Source: Eubacteriales bacterium (GTDB lineage Bacteria; Bacillota; Clostridia; Lachnospirales; Lachnospiraceae). Taken from it: a stretch of 64,000 bases of DNA. The position numbers and the translations under genes were made by a program. Every line of letters starts with the position of its first letter. Position 1 is the first letter of the stretch. The notes under the pieces are model-generated. The model did not search any database. It was not told the DNA's origin and saw nothing but the letters and a program-made list of their open reading frames with translations. The stretch lies in contig JAUNDV010000006.1 of the NCBI GenBank assembly GCA_030525875.1, forward strand, positions 1-64,000, written 5' to 3'. This document shows positions 46,277 to 55,177 of the stretch, in pieces.

Positions 46277-46944
46277 AAAAGGAAAATGCACTAATAAAAG
46301 ATAACTATGATTTAAGCCATAGCATGGCAGTAGAGCTGTTAAGTGCTTTTGATTATCCATGGGAGGCACTTTCACATATTTCTGAGTTTATCATTGAGCT
46401 TGGAAAAAAGCTTCCAAAGGATGAGTATAAGCTCTTATCTGAAAATGTCTGGGTTCACAATACAGCTACCATTTTCCCATCAGCATACATAAAAGGACCT
46501 TGTATAATAGGTGCTGAAACAGAGGTAAGGCATTGTGCTTTTATAAGAGGTTCAGCACTTATAGGTTCAAAATGTGTTGTAGGCAATTCAACAGAATTAA
46601 AAAATGTAATTCTTTTTGATAATGTTCAGGTTCCACATTATAATTATGTAGGAGATTCAATATTGGGATACAAGGCTCATATGGGAGCGGGAAGTATAAC
46701 CTCAAATGTGAAATCAGACAAATGTCTTGTAAAGGTTCATTTTGAAGATGGAGACTGTGAAACCGGATTAAAGAAATTTGGTGCAATGATTGGCGATAAG
46801 GTAGAAGTTGGCTGCGGCTCTGTATTAAATCCGGGAACTGTAGTAGGAAAAAATAGCAATATTTATCCTCTTTCAAGTGTAAGAAAGGCTGTAGATGCGG
46901 ATTCAATATATAAAAATGAAAATGAAATAGTAGTTAAAAAATAA
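46273..46944 (+). CDS. Left-handed beta-helix protein, GlmU-like
   Basis: A 223-residue protein with hexapeptide repeats (for example AYIKGPCIIGAETEVRHC, and later VGCGSVLNPGTVVGKNS) forming a left-handed beta-helix from about residue 75 to 205. Such proteins are often labelled UDP-N-acetylglucosamine pyrophosphorylase-related, but the uridylyltransferase domain is absent, so that name is not supported. An acyltransferase or sugar-nucleotide role is possible. The ATG overlaps the topB stop by four bases. Confidence 0.8.
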   Translation: MKKENALIKDNYDLSHSMAVELLSAFDYPWEALSHISEFIIELGKKLPKDEYKLLSENVWVHNTATIFPSAYIKGPCIIGAETEVRHCAFIRGSALIGSKCVVGNSTELKNVILFDNVQVPHYNYVGDSILGYKAHMGAGSITSNVKSDKCLVKVHFEDGDCETGLKKFGAMIGDKVEVGCGSVLNPGTVVGKNSNIYPLSSVRKAVDADSIYKNENEIVVKK

Positions 46945-46959
46945 ATATATTTTTTTTTC

Positions 46960-46988
46960 TTGTACAATCTGGAATACAGAATTATAAT
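46960..46988 (+). promoter_or_regulatory. Predicted promoter for upp
   Basis: TTGTAC (46960-46965) and a perfect TATAAT (46983-46988) are 17 bases apart, 32 bases before the upp start. Confidence 0.58.
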
Positions 46989-47019
46989 AAAAGCATAAAA
47001 TAAGGAATAGGAGACCGAT

Positions 47020-47661
47020 ATGAAACAATTATATGAAAATGTATTCGAATGCACACATCCGCTTATTCAGCATAAGATAACAATGCTTAGAAATAAAGAT
47101 ACAGGTACTAATGAATTTAGAAGCATAGTAGAGGAGATTGCAATGCTTATGGGCTTTGAAGCTCTTCAGGATCTCCCTACTGAGGATATAGAGGTGGAGA
47201 CACCTATTGAAAAGTGCATGAGCCCTGTTATTGCAGGAAGAAAGCTTGCTGTAGTTCCTATATTAAGAGCTGGCCTTGGTATGGTTCCGGGTATACTTGC
47301 ACTTACTCCATCAGCAAAGGTTGGACATATTGGAATGTATAGAGATGAGGAAACCTTTGAGCCTCATGAGTATTTCTGTAAGCTTCCTAGACCTATAGAG
47401 GAGAGAATCATAGTTGTAACAGACCCTATGCTTGCTACAGGCGGATCAGCTATAGATGCAATTTCCCAGATAAAGAAGCATGGAGGAAAGAGAATTAAGT
47501 TCCTTTCTATCATTGCAGCACCAGCCGGTATAGAAAAGCTTCATAGTGTACATCCTGATGTAGAGGTCTATATCGGACATGTGGACAGATGCTTAAACGA
47601 ATCTGCATATATCTGTCCTGGACTTGGAGATGCAGGCGACAGGATATTTGGTACAAAGTAA
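47020..47661 (+). CDS. upp: Uracil phosphoribosyltransferase
   Basis: Salvages uracil to UMP with PRPP. The PRPP-binding loop [12 protein letters not shown] is near residue 128, the N-terminal [13 protein letters not shown] near 83, and the uracil-binding [16 protein letters not shown] at the C-terminus. Length is 213 residues. It has its own promoter and no adjacent uracil permease. Confidence 0.96.
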   Translation: MKQLYENVFECTHPLIQHKITMLRNKDTGTNEFRSIVEEIAMLMGFEALQDLPTEDIEVETPIEKCMSPVIAGRKLAVVPILRAGLGMVPGILALTPSAKVGHIGMYRDEETFEPHEYFCKLPRPIEERIIVVTDPMLATGGSAIDAISQIKKHGGKRIKFLSIIAAPAGIEKLHSVHPDVEVYIGHVDRCLNESAYICPGLGDAGDRIFGTK

Positions 47662-47684
47662 TAAATAAAAATTTATAACAAAAC

Positions 47685-47761
47685 AGCCTCCTTAAATTTT
47701 AAATATATCCTTCTTTATAGATTCTAGTATCAAAAGGGAGATATCAGGATTTAAGGAGGCT
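47685..47761. repeat. Long imperfect hairpin between upp and tRNA-Leu
   Basis: AGCCTCCTTAAAT (47685-47697) and ATTTAAGGAGGCT (47749-47761) are perfect inverted arms; within the 51-base loop ATATC and GATAT with adjacent G-U pairs extend the stem. The plus-strand 3' side has no T run, while the minus-strand side is moderately T-rich (GTTTTGTT). It may act as a terminator for upp or for minus-strand read-through, or be a small structured RNA. Confidence 0.6.
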
Positions 47762-47773
47762 AAAAATTTGCAC

Positions 47774-47797
47774 AAAAAAAGGTACTACCAGAGTACC
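47774..47797 (-). terminator. Terminator of tRNA-Leu
   Basis: On the minus strand GGTACT pairs with AGTACC and is followed by seven T, ten bases beyond the tRNA 3' end. Confidence 0.88.
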
Positions 47798-47806
47798 TTG
47801 ATATAA

Positions 47807-47886
47807 TGCCACTGATGGGACTCGAACCCATATGGTTTCCCGTACGATTTTGAGTCGTATGCGTCTGCCAGTTCCGCCACAGTGGC
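47807..47886 (-). tRNA. tRNA-Leu, anticodon CAA
   Basis: The minus-strand RNA folds with acceptor GCCACTG/CAGTGGC, discriminator A, an anticodon stem TACGA/TCGTA with loop CTCAAAA (anticodon CAA), a long variable arm typical of class II tRNAs, and a T loop GGTTCGAGTCC. The CCA end is not encoded. It decodes UUG leucine codons. Confidence 0.95.
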
Positions 47887-47895
47887 AACGTTTAA

Positions 47896-47924
47896 TTTAT
47901 ACCATATAATTAAAAAAATTACAA
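47896..47924 (-). promoter_or_regulatory. Promoter of tRNA-Leu
   Basis: On the minus strand TTGTAA (47924-47919) and TATAAA (47901-47896) are spaced by 17 bases, ten bases before the tRNA 5' end. Confidence 0.65.
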
Positions 47925-47988
47925 CGAAAAAATTACAAGCATTAATAACAACTTGCAAATAGATGAGCTAAAATGTAAAATATAACTT

Positions 47989-48330
47989 ATGGATTGTATT
48001 AGTTTCAGAAAACATGTAAATGATTATATTGAGGATAAGCTTGATGACGAACAGCTTTGCGAGTTTCTTCATCATTTAGAGTCATGCAAAAATTGCAGAG
48101 ATGAACTTGAGATAAATTATATAGTGGTAGAGGGTGTAAGGATCCTTGACGAAAAAAGAAGCGATTACAATCTTTCTAAGGCTTATGACAATATGATAGC
48201 CTCAGCAAATAAGTACATAAAGATGAAGCGTCGCCTGTTATTATTTGAATATATAATAGACACTTTGAAATTTTGGACGATGGTTACGCTTATTTTTTTA
48301 TTTATTAGAATTTTATTATATGGAGTTTGA
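47989..48330 (+). CDS. Zinc-finger (zf-HC2) membrane protein, anti-sigma-factor-like
   Basis: A 113-residue protein with the zf-HC2 motif: His28/29 then Cys34 and Cys37 (HHLESCKNC), an anti-sigma zinc finger. A basic linker near 78-85 precedes one transmembrane helix near 90-110. No ECF sigma gene lies beside it, so an anti-sigma role is uncertain. Its stop overlaps the region just before polA and the two are likely co-transcribed. Confidence 0.75.
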   Translation: MDCISFRKHVNDYIEDKLDDEQLCEFLHHLESCKNCRDELEINYIVVEGVRILDEKRSDYNLSKAYDNMIASANKYIKMKRRLLLFEYIIDTLKFWTMVTLIFLFIRILLYGV

Positions 48331-48332
48331 TA

Positions 48333-51083
48333 ATGAAGGATAAAATACTTCTGATAGATGGACACAGTATATTATCAAGAGCATTTTACGGAATCCCTTT
48401 GCTTACAAACAGTAAAGGGATTTATACAAATGCTATATATGGCTTTTTGAATATAATGTTTAAGGCACTCGATACAGAAGAGGCAGATCATATTGCAGTT
48501 GCTTTTGATATGGAGCGCTCTAAGCTTAAGAGAACCAAGCTTTTTCCAGAGTATAAGGGAACAAGAAAGGGAATGCCAGAGGAGCTTCTTTGTCAGGTTC
48601 CGTTGATGCAGGAAATGCTTGGATTTATGAATATCCCAATTATGACCTTAGAGGGATATGAGGCAGACGATATATTGGGTACGGTTGCAAAAAAAGCTCA
48701 GGAAAAGGGATATGAGGTAACAATCCTATCTGGTGACAGGGATCTTTTGCAGCTGAGTGATGAACATATAAAGATAAGTATACCTAAGACATCAAAGGGA
48801 AAGACTGAGATTTTTAATTATTATCCTGAGGATGTTAAAAATGAATATAAGGTAACACCACTTGAATTTATAGATTTAAAGGCTCTGATGGGAGATACCT
48901 CAGATAATATTCCGGGAGTGCCTTCGATCGGAGAAAAGACAGCAACAGCTCTCATTACTACCTATCATAGTATAGAAGAGTTAAATGAACATATAGAAGA
49001 AGTTAAGCCTCCAAGAGCAAAAAAGGCACTTGAGGAGCATTTTGATATGGCTGTGCTTTCAAAGAAGCTTGCTACCATAGATATAAATTCTCCTTTTGAA
49101 TTAGATTTCGAAGCTTCCAAAATTATCAATTTATATACAGCTGAAGCACTTTCTCTTTGCAGGGAGTATGAGTTCAAATCCCTTATTCCTAGATTTTCAG
49201 AGGGGGATAATTCAAGTGATGAAAAAACAGAGCTTGACATATCCATGCATAAGCTTATTAAAGACAGATACTTTGCATCTATAGTTTTAGGAGATGCTTT
49301 ATTAGAGAAGAAGATAGGCTTTTATGCAGAAACTGTTAAAAAGGAAAATAAGCATGGAGAGCAGCTCAATATATTTGATATAGAAAAAACAGAGATAGCT
49401 ATAGGTCTTGTCCTTTCAAAGGATAGATATTATACCATTATTTCGAATGACGATTATTCCAGAGAAGAGCTTCTTAATGACGTAGCAGATATGCTTAAGG
49501 CACTTATAAAAAATGGATGTGAAATAAGTACCTTAAAGCTTAAGCCACAGCTCAAATTATTGGGAGTAGGAAGAAATGCCTGCTTTAGTGATATTTCAAT
49601 AGCTGCATATCTTTTGAATCCTCTAAAAGAAAGCTATGAGTATTATGATCTTGCAAGGGATTATATGGATGTTATGCTTCCACAGAAGGAAGAGCTTGTA
49701 GAAAAGAATAAATTATATGAAGCATTTTACGGAGAGGATAAGGAAGCTCTAAAGAAAGCTTCTGAATATATTTTATACTGTGCTTATATTCCTTATCTGG
49801 CATCACAGAACATAAAAAAGAAGCTTAAGGAAGAAAAATGCTTAAAGCTTTATGAGGATATTGAGCTTCCACTCGTATATAGTCTTAATGACATGGAGCT
49901 TGAGGGAGTCAGAGTGGATCAGTCTGCATTAAACAAATATGCAGAAGAGCTTAAGCTTCAGATAGACAGCATTGAAAAGGAAATCTACAAGGATGCTGGA
50001 GAAGAGTTTAATATTAATTCTCCTTCACAGCTTGGAGTAATACTTTTTGAAAAGCTGGGACTTAAGGGTGGAAAGAAAACAAAGACAGGTTATTCAACGG
50101 CAGCAGAGGTTCTTAATAAGCTTGCACCTGATTATCCTGTTGTAGAAAAAATACTCAATTACAGAAAGCTTGCAAAGCTGTATTCTACCTATGCAATTGG
50201 ATTACAGCAGTATATCTCAGCTGATGGAAGGATACATGGAACCTTCAATCAGACTATAACAGCTACAGGAAGAATATCATCTACGGATCCTAATCTGCAG
50301 AATATTCCTGTAAGAACGGATGAGGGAAGAGAATTCAGAAAGGTATTCATACCTAAGGAGGGTTATACCTTTGTAGATGCAGACTATAGTCAGGTTGAGT
50401 TGCGCATTTTAGCTTCACTTTCTGAGGATGATAAGCTTATAAGTGCCTATAGAGATGCTGTTGATGTACATAGTCTTACAGCCTCAGAGGTATTCAAGGT
50501 GCCTATTTCAGAGGTAACAGCAGATATGAGAAGAAATGCCAAGGCTGTAAACTTTGGAATTGTTTATGGAATATCAGCCTTTGGGCTTGGAGAAGGTCTC
50601 TCAATAGGAAGAAAGGAAGCGCAGGAGTATATAGACCAGTATTTTGAAACCTATCCTGAGGTAAAAAATTATTTGGACAAGCAGGTACAAAATGCAAGAG
50701 ATACAGGCTGTGTAAAAACGCTTTTTGGCAGAATAAGGCCTGTCCCTGAGATAAATTCTTCCAATTTTATGCAAAGAAGTTTTGGAGAGAGAGTTGCCAT
50801 GAATTCCCCAATTCAGGGAACAGCAGCTGATATTATGAAAATAGCAATGAATAAGGTAAATATGGCCTTAAGCGGATTAAATGAAAAAGGTGAAAGAGTT
50901 TCAGAGCCTTTCAAATCCAAGATAGTTCTTCAGGTACATGATGAGCTTCTTGTTGAAACAGCCTTAGATGAGCTTGAAGCTGTGAAGAAGCTTATAAAGA
51001 CAAATATGGAAAATGCTGCCAGGCTTCATGTTAAGCTTAGTGCAGATGTTAATTCAGGAGATAACTGGGATGACTGTCATTAA
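48333..51083 (+). CDS. polA: DNA polymerase I
   Basis: Gap-filling and primer-removing polymerase. The N-terminal 5'-3' exonuclease has IDGHSILSRAFYG near 8 and the acidic metal sites GYEADDILG and SGDRDLLQL. The middle domain lacks the DxE acids of the 3'-5' proofreading site, as in many Firmicute enzymes. The polymerase domain has motif A DYSQVELRILA, motif B RRNAKAVNFGIVYG and motif C QVHDELLVE. Length is 916 residues. The ATG at 48333 has TGGAG nine bases upstream. It overlaps the next gene by 14 bases. Confidence 0.96.
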   Translation: MKDKILLIDGHSILSRAFYGIPLLTNSKGIYTNAIYGFLNIMFKALDTEEADHIAVAFDMERSKLKRTKLFPEYKGTRKGMPEELLCQVPLMQEMLGFMNIPIMTLEGYEADDILGTVAKKAQEKGYEVTILSGDRDLLQLSDEHIKISIPKTSKGKTEIFNYYPEDVKNEYKVTPLEFIDLKALMGDTSDNIPGVPSIGEKTATALITTYHSIEELNEHIEEVKPPRAKKALEEHFDMAVLSKKLATIDINSPFELDFEASKIINLYTAEALSLCREYEFKSLIPRFSEGDNSSDEKTELDISMHKLIKDRYFASIVLGDALLEKKIGFYAETVKKENKHGEQLNIFDIEKTEIAIGLVLSKDRYYTIISNDDYSREELLNDVADMLKALIKNGCEISTLKLKPQLKLLGVGRNACFSDISIAAYLLNPLKESYEYYDLARDYMDVMLPQKEELVEKNKLYEAFYGEDKEALKKASEYILYCAYIPYLASQNIKKKLKEEKCLKLYEDIELPLVYSLNDMELEGVRVDQSALNKYAEELKLQIDSIEKEIYKDAGEEFNINSPSQLGVILFEKLGLKGGKKTKTGYSTAAEVLNKLAPDYPVVEKILNYRKLAKLYSTYAIGLQQYISADGRIHGTFNQTITATGRISSTDPNLQNIPVRTDEGREFRKVFIPKEGYTFVDADYSQVELRILASLSEDDKLISAYRDAVDVHSLTASEVFKVPISEVTADMRRNAKAVNFGIVYGISAFGLGEGLSIGRKEAQEYIDQYFETYPEVKNYLDKQVQNARDTGCVKTLFGRIRPVPEINSSNFMQRSFGERVAMNSPIQGTAADIMKIAMNKVNMALSGLNEKGERVSEPFKSKIVLQVHDELLVETALDELEAVKKLIKTNMENAARLHVKLSADVNSGDNWDDCH

Positions 51084-51384
51084 AGATGAATTTAAATCCA
51101 AAGAGATAACCAGATATGACATTCTTCCACTATCATTTTTGAAAAAATCCAGCTATACAGGGTCGAAGGGAGCATTTTCATATAAATTTGAAAAAACAGA
51201 AATAGACGAAGGGGAAGAAGCAGAAGCTACAAAAAAAACAGTACTTAGAGTTTATTTCTGGAAAGGCTACTACGCCTTTAGCGAAACAGCTTCAGAGCTT
51301 ATAAGACATGAGGATTTTAGCTTTGATGACAAGGGGATAGATGAGGCTATAGCATACTTAAATGCTAGGCTCAAGGAGCTTTAA
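51070..51384 (+). CDS. Uncharacterised protein between polA and coaE
   Basis: A 104-residue protein I do not recognise. It is rich in Lys and Glu, with no transmembrane segment. Features include an aromatic patch (VYFWKGYYAFSE) near residues 60-71 and a short helical C-terminus (IDEAIAYLNARLKEL). The ATG at 51070 has GGAG nine bases upstream and lies inside the end of polA; coaE begins two bases after its stop. Its fixed place between polA and coaE suggests a small accessory of unknown function. Confidence 0.72.
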   Translation: MTVIKDEFKSKEITRYDILPLSFLKKSSYTGSKGAFSYKFEKTEIDEGEEAEATKKTVLRVYFWKGYYAFSETASELIRHEDFSFDDKGIDEAIAYLNARLKEL

Positions 51385-51385
51385 T

Positions 51386-51961
51386 ATGATATTAGGCATT
51401 ACAGGCGGTGTAGGAGCCGGCAAATCCACTGTTTTAGATATACTTAACAGTAAATATGGATATGAAATAATTAGGACAGACGATATTGCTAAAGAAATTA
51501 TGGAGAGCACTGAGTGTATCTCGAGACTTATATGTCATTTCGGAAAAGATATATTAAATGATGAGTCTAAGCTTGACAAGGAAAAATATGCCGCTTTGAT
51601 ATATGCTGATAAAAAAAACAGAGATATATCAGACAGCATAATTCATCCAATGGTATGGGAGAAGGTGAGGAAAATTATAGAAACAGCGCCTTCAAAGGAC
51701 TTTGCTGTGGAAACAGCTCTTCCATCTGGGATATTTAAAAAATTTTGCGATAAGGTTATCTTTGTTAAAGCTGATACCAGTGTCAGAATAGACAGACTTA
51801 TGAAAAACAGGAATTATTCCGAGGAGTATAGCAGGAAAATAATTGCATCCCAGCTTAAAGATGAAAACTTCATGCGCTTTTCGGATGTGGTACTTGACAA
51901 TAGCGGAAGTATAAAAGATATAGAAAAGGAATTAGAGGGACTTCTTAAGTCCTTTAGATAG
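51386..51961 (+). CDS. coaE: Dephospho-CoA kinase
   Basis: Last step of coenzyme A synthesis. The P-loop GGVGAGKST is at residues 7-15, the dephospho-CoA-site Asp is in RTDDIAKE, and the lid segment RIDRLMKNRNYS is near 130. Length is 191 residues. The ATG at 51386 with AAGGAG seven bases upstream gives the proper N-terminus MILGITGG. It follows polA in the order common among Firmicutes. Confidence 0.95.
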   Translation: MILGITGGVGAGKSTVLDILNSKYGYEIIRTDDIAKEIMESTECISRLICHFGKDILNDESKLDKEKYAALIYADKKNRDISDSIIHPMVWEKVRKIIETAPSKDFAVETALPSGIFKKFCDKVIFVKADTSVRIDRLMKNRNYSEEYSRKIIASQLKDENFMRFSDVVLDNSGSIKDIEKELEGLLKSFR

Positions 51962-51965
51962 GATA

Positions 51966-52778
51966 ATGATATTTACTAGTTTTGCAAGCGGCAGCAGTGG
52001 CAATTGCACATTTATAGAATCAAATAATACTAAAATACTTATAGATTGCGGTATAAGCGCAAAACGTATAGATGAAAGTCTTAAGGAAATAGGCTATAAG
52101 GATGGAGTGACCTGTCTTGATGCGGTTTTTATTACGCATGAGCATTCTGATCATATAAAAGGTCTTAAACGTCTCATGGCTTCATATGGAATCCCGGTTT
52201 ATTCTTCACAGGGAACACTCGGCAGCCTGTTTAAGGCAACCAGAGATGAGTATTTTCACTATGCCGGAGTTGAGCTTATGCATGTGGTATCAGAGGGGAG
52301 AGAAATCAATATAAAGGGATTAAAAATCATTCCTTTTAGAACCTTCCATGACTCAGCAATGTCACTATGCTATAGAGTAGAGGATGGGGTACACTGTGCA
52401 GCTGTTACGACTGATACTGGATATTTTGATGATTATCTTAGGGATATGCTTCTGGATCTGGATGTTTTACTTCTGGAAGCAAATCATGACAGGAGTATGC
52501 TTGTAAACGGAAAATACCCTGTTTATCTGAAGCGCAGAATAATGTCAAGAGAGGGACATCTTTCAAACAATTCTGCGGGAAGCCTATTGTCTGAGATAAT
52601 ATCGCCAAGATTAAAATATGTAATACTAGGACATCTTTCAAGGGATAATAATACTCCATCACTGGCTTTTAATACAGTGATGGAGGAAATAACTCAAAGA
52701 TGTGGCAGTGAGAGAGCAGGCAATCTCAGCTTAAGCATCGCACCGCCTGATGGTATGTCTGAGCTTATCAGATTATAA
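51966..52778 (+). CDS. MBL-fold metallohydrolase, WalJ/YycJ-like
   Basis: A 270-residue metallo-beta-lactamase-fold protein with the metal motif THEHSDH near 57-63, further ligands in FHDS and TTDTGYFDD, and HLSNNSAG and GHLSRDNN near the C-terminus. This pattern is that of the YycJ/WalJ group, thought to act as a nuclease in cell-division or DNA repair contexts. It is normally beside walRK; here it follows coaE. It overlaps the convergent tmcAL by 11 bases. Confidence 0.85.
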   Translation: MIFTSFASGSSGNCTFIESNNTKILIDCGISAKRIDESLKEIGYKDGVTCLDAVFITHEHSDHIKGLKRLMASYGIPVYSSQGTLGSLFKATRDEYFHYAGVELMHVVSEGREINIKGLKIIPFRTFHDSAMSLCYRVEDGVHCAAVTTDTGYFDDYLRDMLLDLDVLLLEANHDRSMLVNGKYPVYLKRRIMSREGHLSNNSAGSLLSEIISPRLKYVILGHLSRDNNTPSLAFNTVMEEITQRCGSERAGNLSLSIAPPDGMSELIRL

Positions 52779-54030
52779 CAATCTGCCTTTCGTATTCATT
52801 TTTTATATGATTAGTCTGTTCCTGAGTAAGAGAATAGTAAATATTATCTCTCAAAATGTCGTCTTTTAAAAGCTCTCTGTAATCAGCTGTATTTGTAATC
52901 ATTGGACAGCTTTCACGCAGCTTTGAATTTTTAATAGCCTTGAGAAGCGGAGAGGCTTCTTTTCTAAAGCCGAGTATACGCAAGTATTCAGCGTATCCGG
53001 CTTCTTTTTTTTGCTTAATTTCTTCATCAGTTATATTAAGTATAATATGGAGCAGGGCTCTTTGAATCCTTGTATAGGTATAGTTTTTCGTTTTTACAGC
53101 AGCTATACGCTTATTAAGGTCAAGAAAACTTCCGGCTGTATTTATAAGGCGGTCTGATATTTCTTTAGATATATCATTATATTTTGTAAAGTCAGCTTCT
53201 TCTGAAAATGCTTTATTTATGAGTATATAATTTAGGATATAGCCAAGCTTCTCAGTTTCAGGTATCGTAACTGTGCTGTCAGAATAATTTAAAGACAAGA
53301 CATTTTCATATATCTTTAAGGCTTTCTCTGGAACATAACTTCTTAGCTGCTTTGTAATATATTGTAAATTAGCTGATTTATGCTCTCCATTGATAAGATT
53401 TCTTATTGCCGTAGCTGAAGTATAAGTTGCATCTTTAAAGTTCCTGTCATTATAGCCATCGCCAAGACGTTTTACCGGAATTGCTTCAATATTGCTGTTT
53501 TCTTCAAGGATGGAAATGATATACGAAAGAGCCAGTATATTATTTGATGTTTTGAGTATATTTGTTTTAATGTCAGAAGCTTCACTTAGAGCTTTTTCTC
53601 TTGCAAGAGGATAGCTCATTCCTTTTTTTATATATTCTTTTAATTTGATTTGGAAATCGCCTGATTCATTCAAGAGATATGAGGCGCATTCTTTTAATTC
53701 GTCTATGCTTATATCATTTTCAGTTCCAAAGACAAGATAATCCACTACATCTGATTTTATAGCTGTCATAACACCGGCACGGGCAAATTCCATGGCTGAG
53801 GAAACGGCAAATACCATTGGGAGCTCTATAACAAGATCGGCTCCGCACAAAAGTGCCATTTCAGCTCTTTTATACTTATCAAATATTGCTGGTTCACCTC
53901 TTTGGACATAGTTTCCACTCATTATGGCTATAACATAATCTGCTTTAGTAAGCTTTCTTGCCTCTTTAAGAATATATTCATGTCCATTGTGAAAAGGATT
54001 AAATTCAGATATAACTGCAGCTGTTTTCAT
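52768..54030 (-). CDS. tmcAL: tRNA(Met) cytidine acetate ligase TmcAL (YlbM)
   Basis: Uses ATP and acetate to make N4-acetylcytidine at the wobble base of elongator tRNA-Met. The nucleotidyltransferase opening SEFNPFHNGH is at residues 8-17, MSGNYVQRGEP near 37, and the SATAIRNLI motif near 190. Length from the ATG at 54030 is 420 residues, with GTGAGGA upstream. It diverges from the DarA gene and lies close to pduL and ackA, the acetate-forming enzymes. Confidence 0.9.
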   Translation of the reverse strand: MKTAAVISEFNPFHNGHEYILKEARKLTKADYVIAIMSGNYVQRGEPAIFDKYKRAEMALLCGADLVIELPMVFAVSSAMEFARAGVMTAIKSDVVDYLVFGTENDISIDELKECASYLLNESGDFQIKLKEYIKKGMSYPLAREKALSEASDIKTNILKTSNNILALSYIISILEENSNIEAIPVKRLGDGYNDRNFKDATYTSATAIRNLINGEHKSANLQYITKQLRSYVPEKALKIYENVLSLNYSDSTVTIPETEKLGYILNYILINKAFSEEADFTKYNDISKEISDRLINTAGSFLDLNKRIAAVKTKNYTYTRIQRALLHIILNITDEEIKQKKEAGYAEYLRILGFRKEASPLLKAIKNSKLRESCPMITNTADYRELLKDDILRDNIYYSLTQEQTNHIKNEYERQIVII

Positions 54031-54194
54031 ATTGTCCTCACTTTTGTATATTTGAATGTACAAAAACAATTTACATAATTTTGAACAATTAGTAAAGTAG
54101 CATTTTACTTTTAATTGTGTTAAAATAATTAAACAATACCGTAGTCTTGTAATTATAAATTTTTTAGAAGTTCTACGTGACAGGAGGTGTTTAT

Positions 54195-54527
54195 ATGAAA
54201 CTCATTTATGCGATTGTAAGAAATGACAATGAAGATGATGTTATTGCCGCATTAAATAAAGAAAAATATAGTGTAACAAAGCTTGCTACAACAGGTGGAT
54301 TCCTTAGGAAGGGAAATATAACCCTTATGATTGGTACTGATGATGACAAGGTTGACCACGCTATAGAAACTATCCGTAAGGAATGTGGCAACAGTCAGAA
54401 CATAACTGTTAATATGCCTTACATTTCAGGAACAAGCATGGTTAATTATGCAACTATGCCTATGAATGTAGAAGTAGGCGGAGCGACTATTTTTGTAGTT
54501 AATGTGGACAGGTTTGAAAAATTTTAA
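54195..54527 (+). CDS. darA: Cyclic-di-AMP receptor DarA (PII-like)
   Basis: A 110-residue PII-like protein of the DUF970/YaaQ family, which binds cyclic di-AMP. The typical segments TGGFLRKGNITLMIG near 35-50 and GGATIFVVNVDRFEKF at the end are present. The ATG at 54195 has AGGAGGT six bases upstream; an ATG-like ACG region earlier is not used. In many Firmicutes it lies by holB/tmk; here it sits between tmcAL and pduL. Its effector target is not known. Confidence 0.92.
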   Translation: MKLIYAIVRNDNEDDVIAALNKEKYSVTKLATTGGFLRKGNITLMIGTDDDKVDHAIETIRKECGNSQNITVNMPYISGTSMVNYATMPMNVEVGGATIFVVNVDRFEKF

Positions 54528-54562
54528 TTAAAATCATAAAATAAATTGGAGGCATATTTGTA

Positions 54563-55141
54563 ATGGCAAATGAATTTATGGTAGAAACCAGTGCTAGACA
54601 CGTACATGTAACAAAGGAGACACTTGAGACTCTTTTTGGTAAGGGCTTTGAGCTCTCATTTAAGAAGGCTCTTTCACAGCCTGGACAGTTCGCATCAAAC
54701 GAGCGTGTAACAGTAGTAGGACCTAAGAAGGAGCTTGCAAACGTATCTATTCTGGGACCATGCCGTAAGGCAGATCAGGTTGAGCTTTCAGCATCAGATG
54801 CTCGTTCTATCGGAGTTGATGCACCTATCCGTGAGTCAGGAGATCTTGCTGGATCAGGAGCATGTAAGCTCATCGGACCTATGGGTGAGGTTGAAGTCAA
54901 GGAAGGTGTTATTGTTGCTATGAGACATATTCACATGACACTTGCTGAGGCTGAGATGCTCGGAGTTAAGAATGGTGATATCGTAGATGTTCTCCTTGAT
55001 TCAGGTAATGGCAGAAAGACAATCTTTGGTGATACTGTAGTTCGTGCTTCAGACAATTATGCACTTGCTATGCATATCGATACAGATGAGTCAAATGCTG
55101 CAGCATGCGGAAGAGATATGAAGGGTGTTATCGTTAGATAA
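54563..55141 (+). CDS. pduL: Phosphate propanoyltransferase / phosphotransacetylase PduL
   Basis: Converts acyl-CoA (acetyl- or propionyl-CoA) and phosphate to acyl phosphate. The zinc ligands fall in SARHVHV near residue 10 and MRHIHMT near 116, the hallmarks of the PduL beta-barrel pair. There is no microcompartment-targeting extension, so it is probably a free cytosolic enzyme serving the ackA next to it. This type replaces the unrelated Pta found at this locus in many relatives. Codon bias is that of a highly expressed gene. Confidence 0.93.
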   Translation: MANEFMVETSARHVHVTKETLETLFGKGFELSFKKALSQPGQFASNERVTVVGPKKELANVSILGPCRKADQVELSASDARSIGVDAPIRESGDLAGSGACKLIGPMGEVEVKEGVIVAMRHIHMTLAEAEMLGVKNGDIVDVLLDSGNGRKTIFGDTVVRASDNYALAMHIDTDESNAAACGRDMKGVIVR

Positions 55142-55177
55142 TAATAAATTAACTGTATTTTTAAGGAGATGTTACCA

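Noticed and set aside
46273..46944. UDP-N-acetylglucosamine pyrophosphorylase
   Set aside because: Only the beta-helix part is present; there is no N-terminal uridylyltransferase motif.
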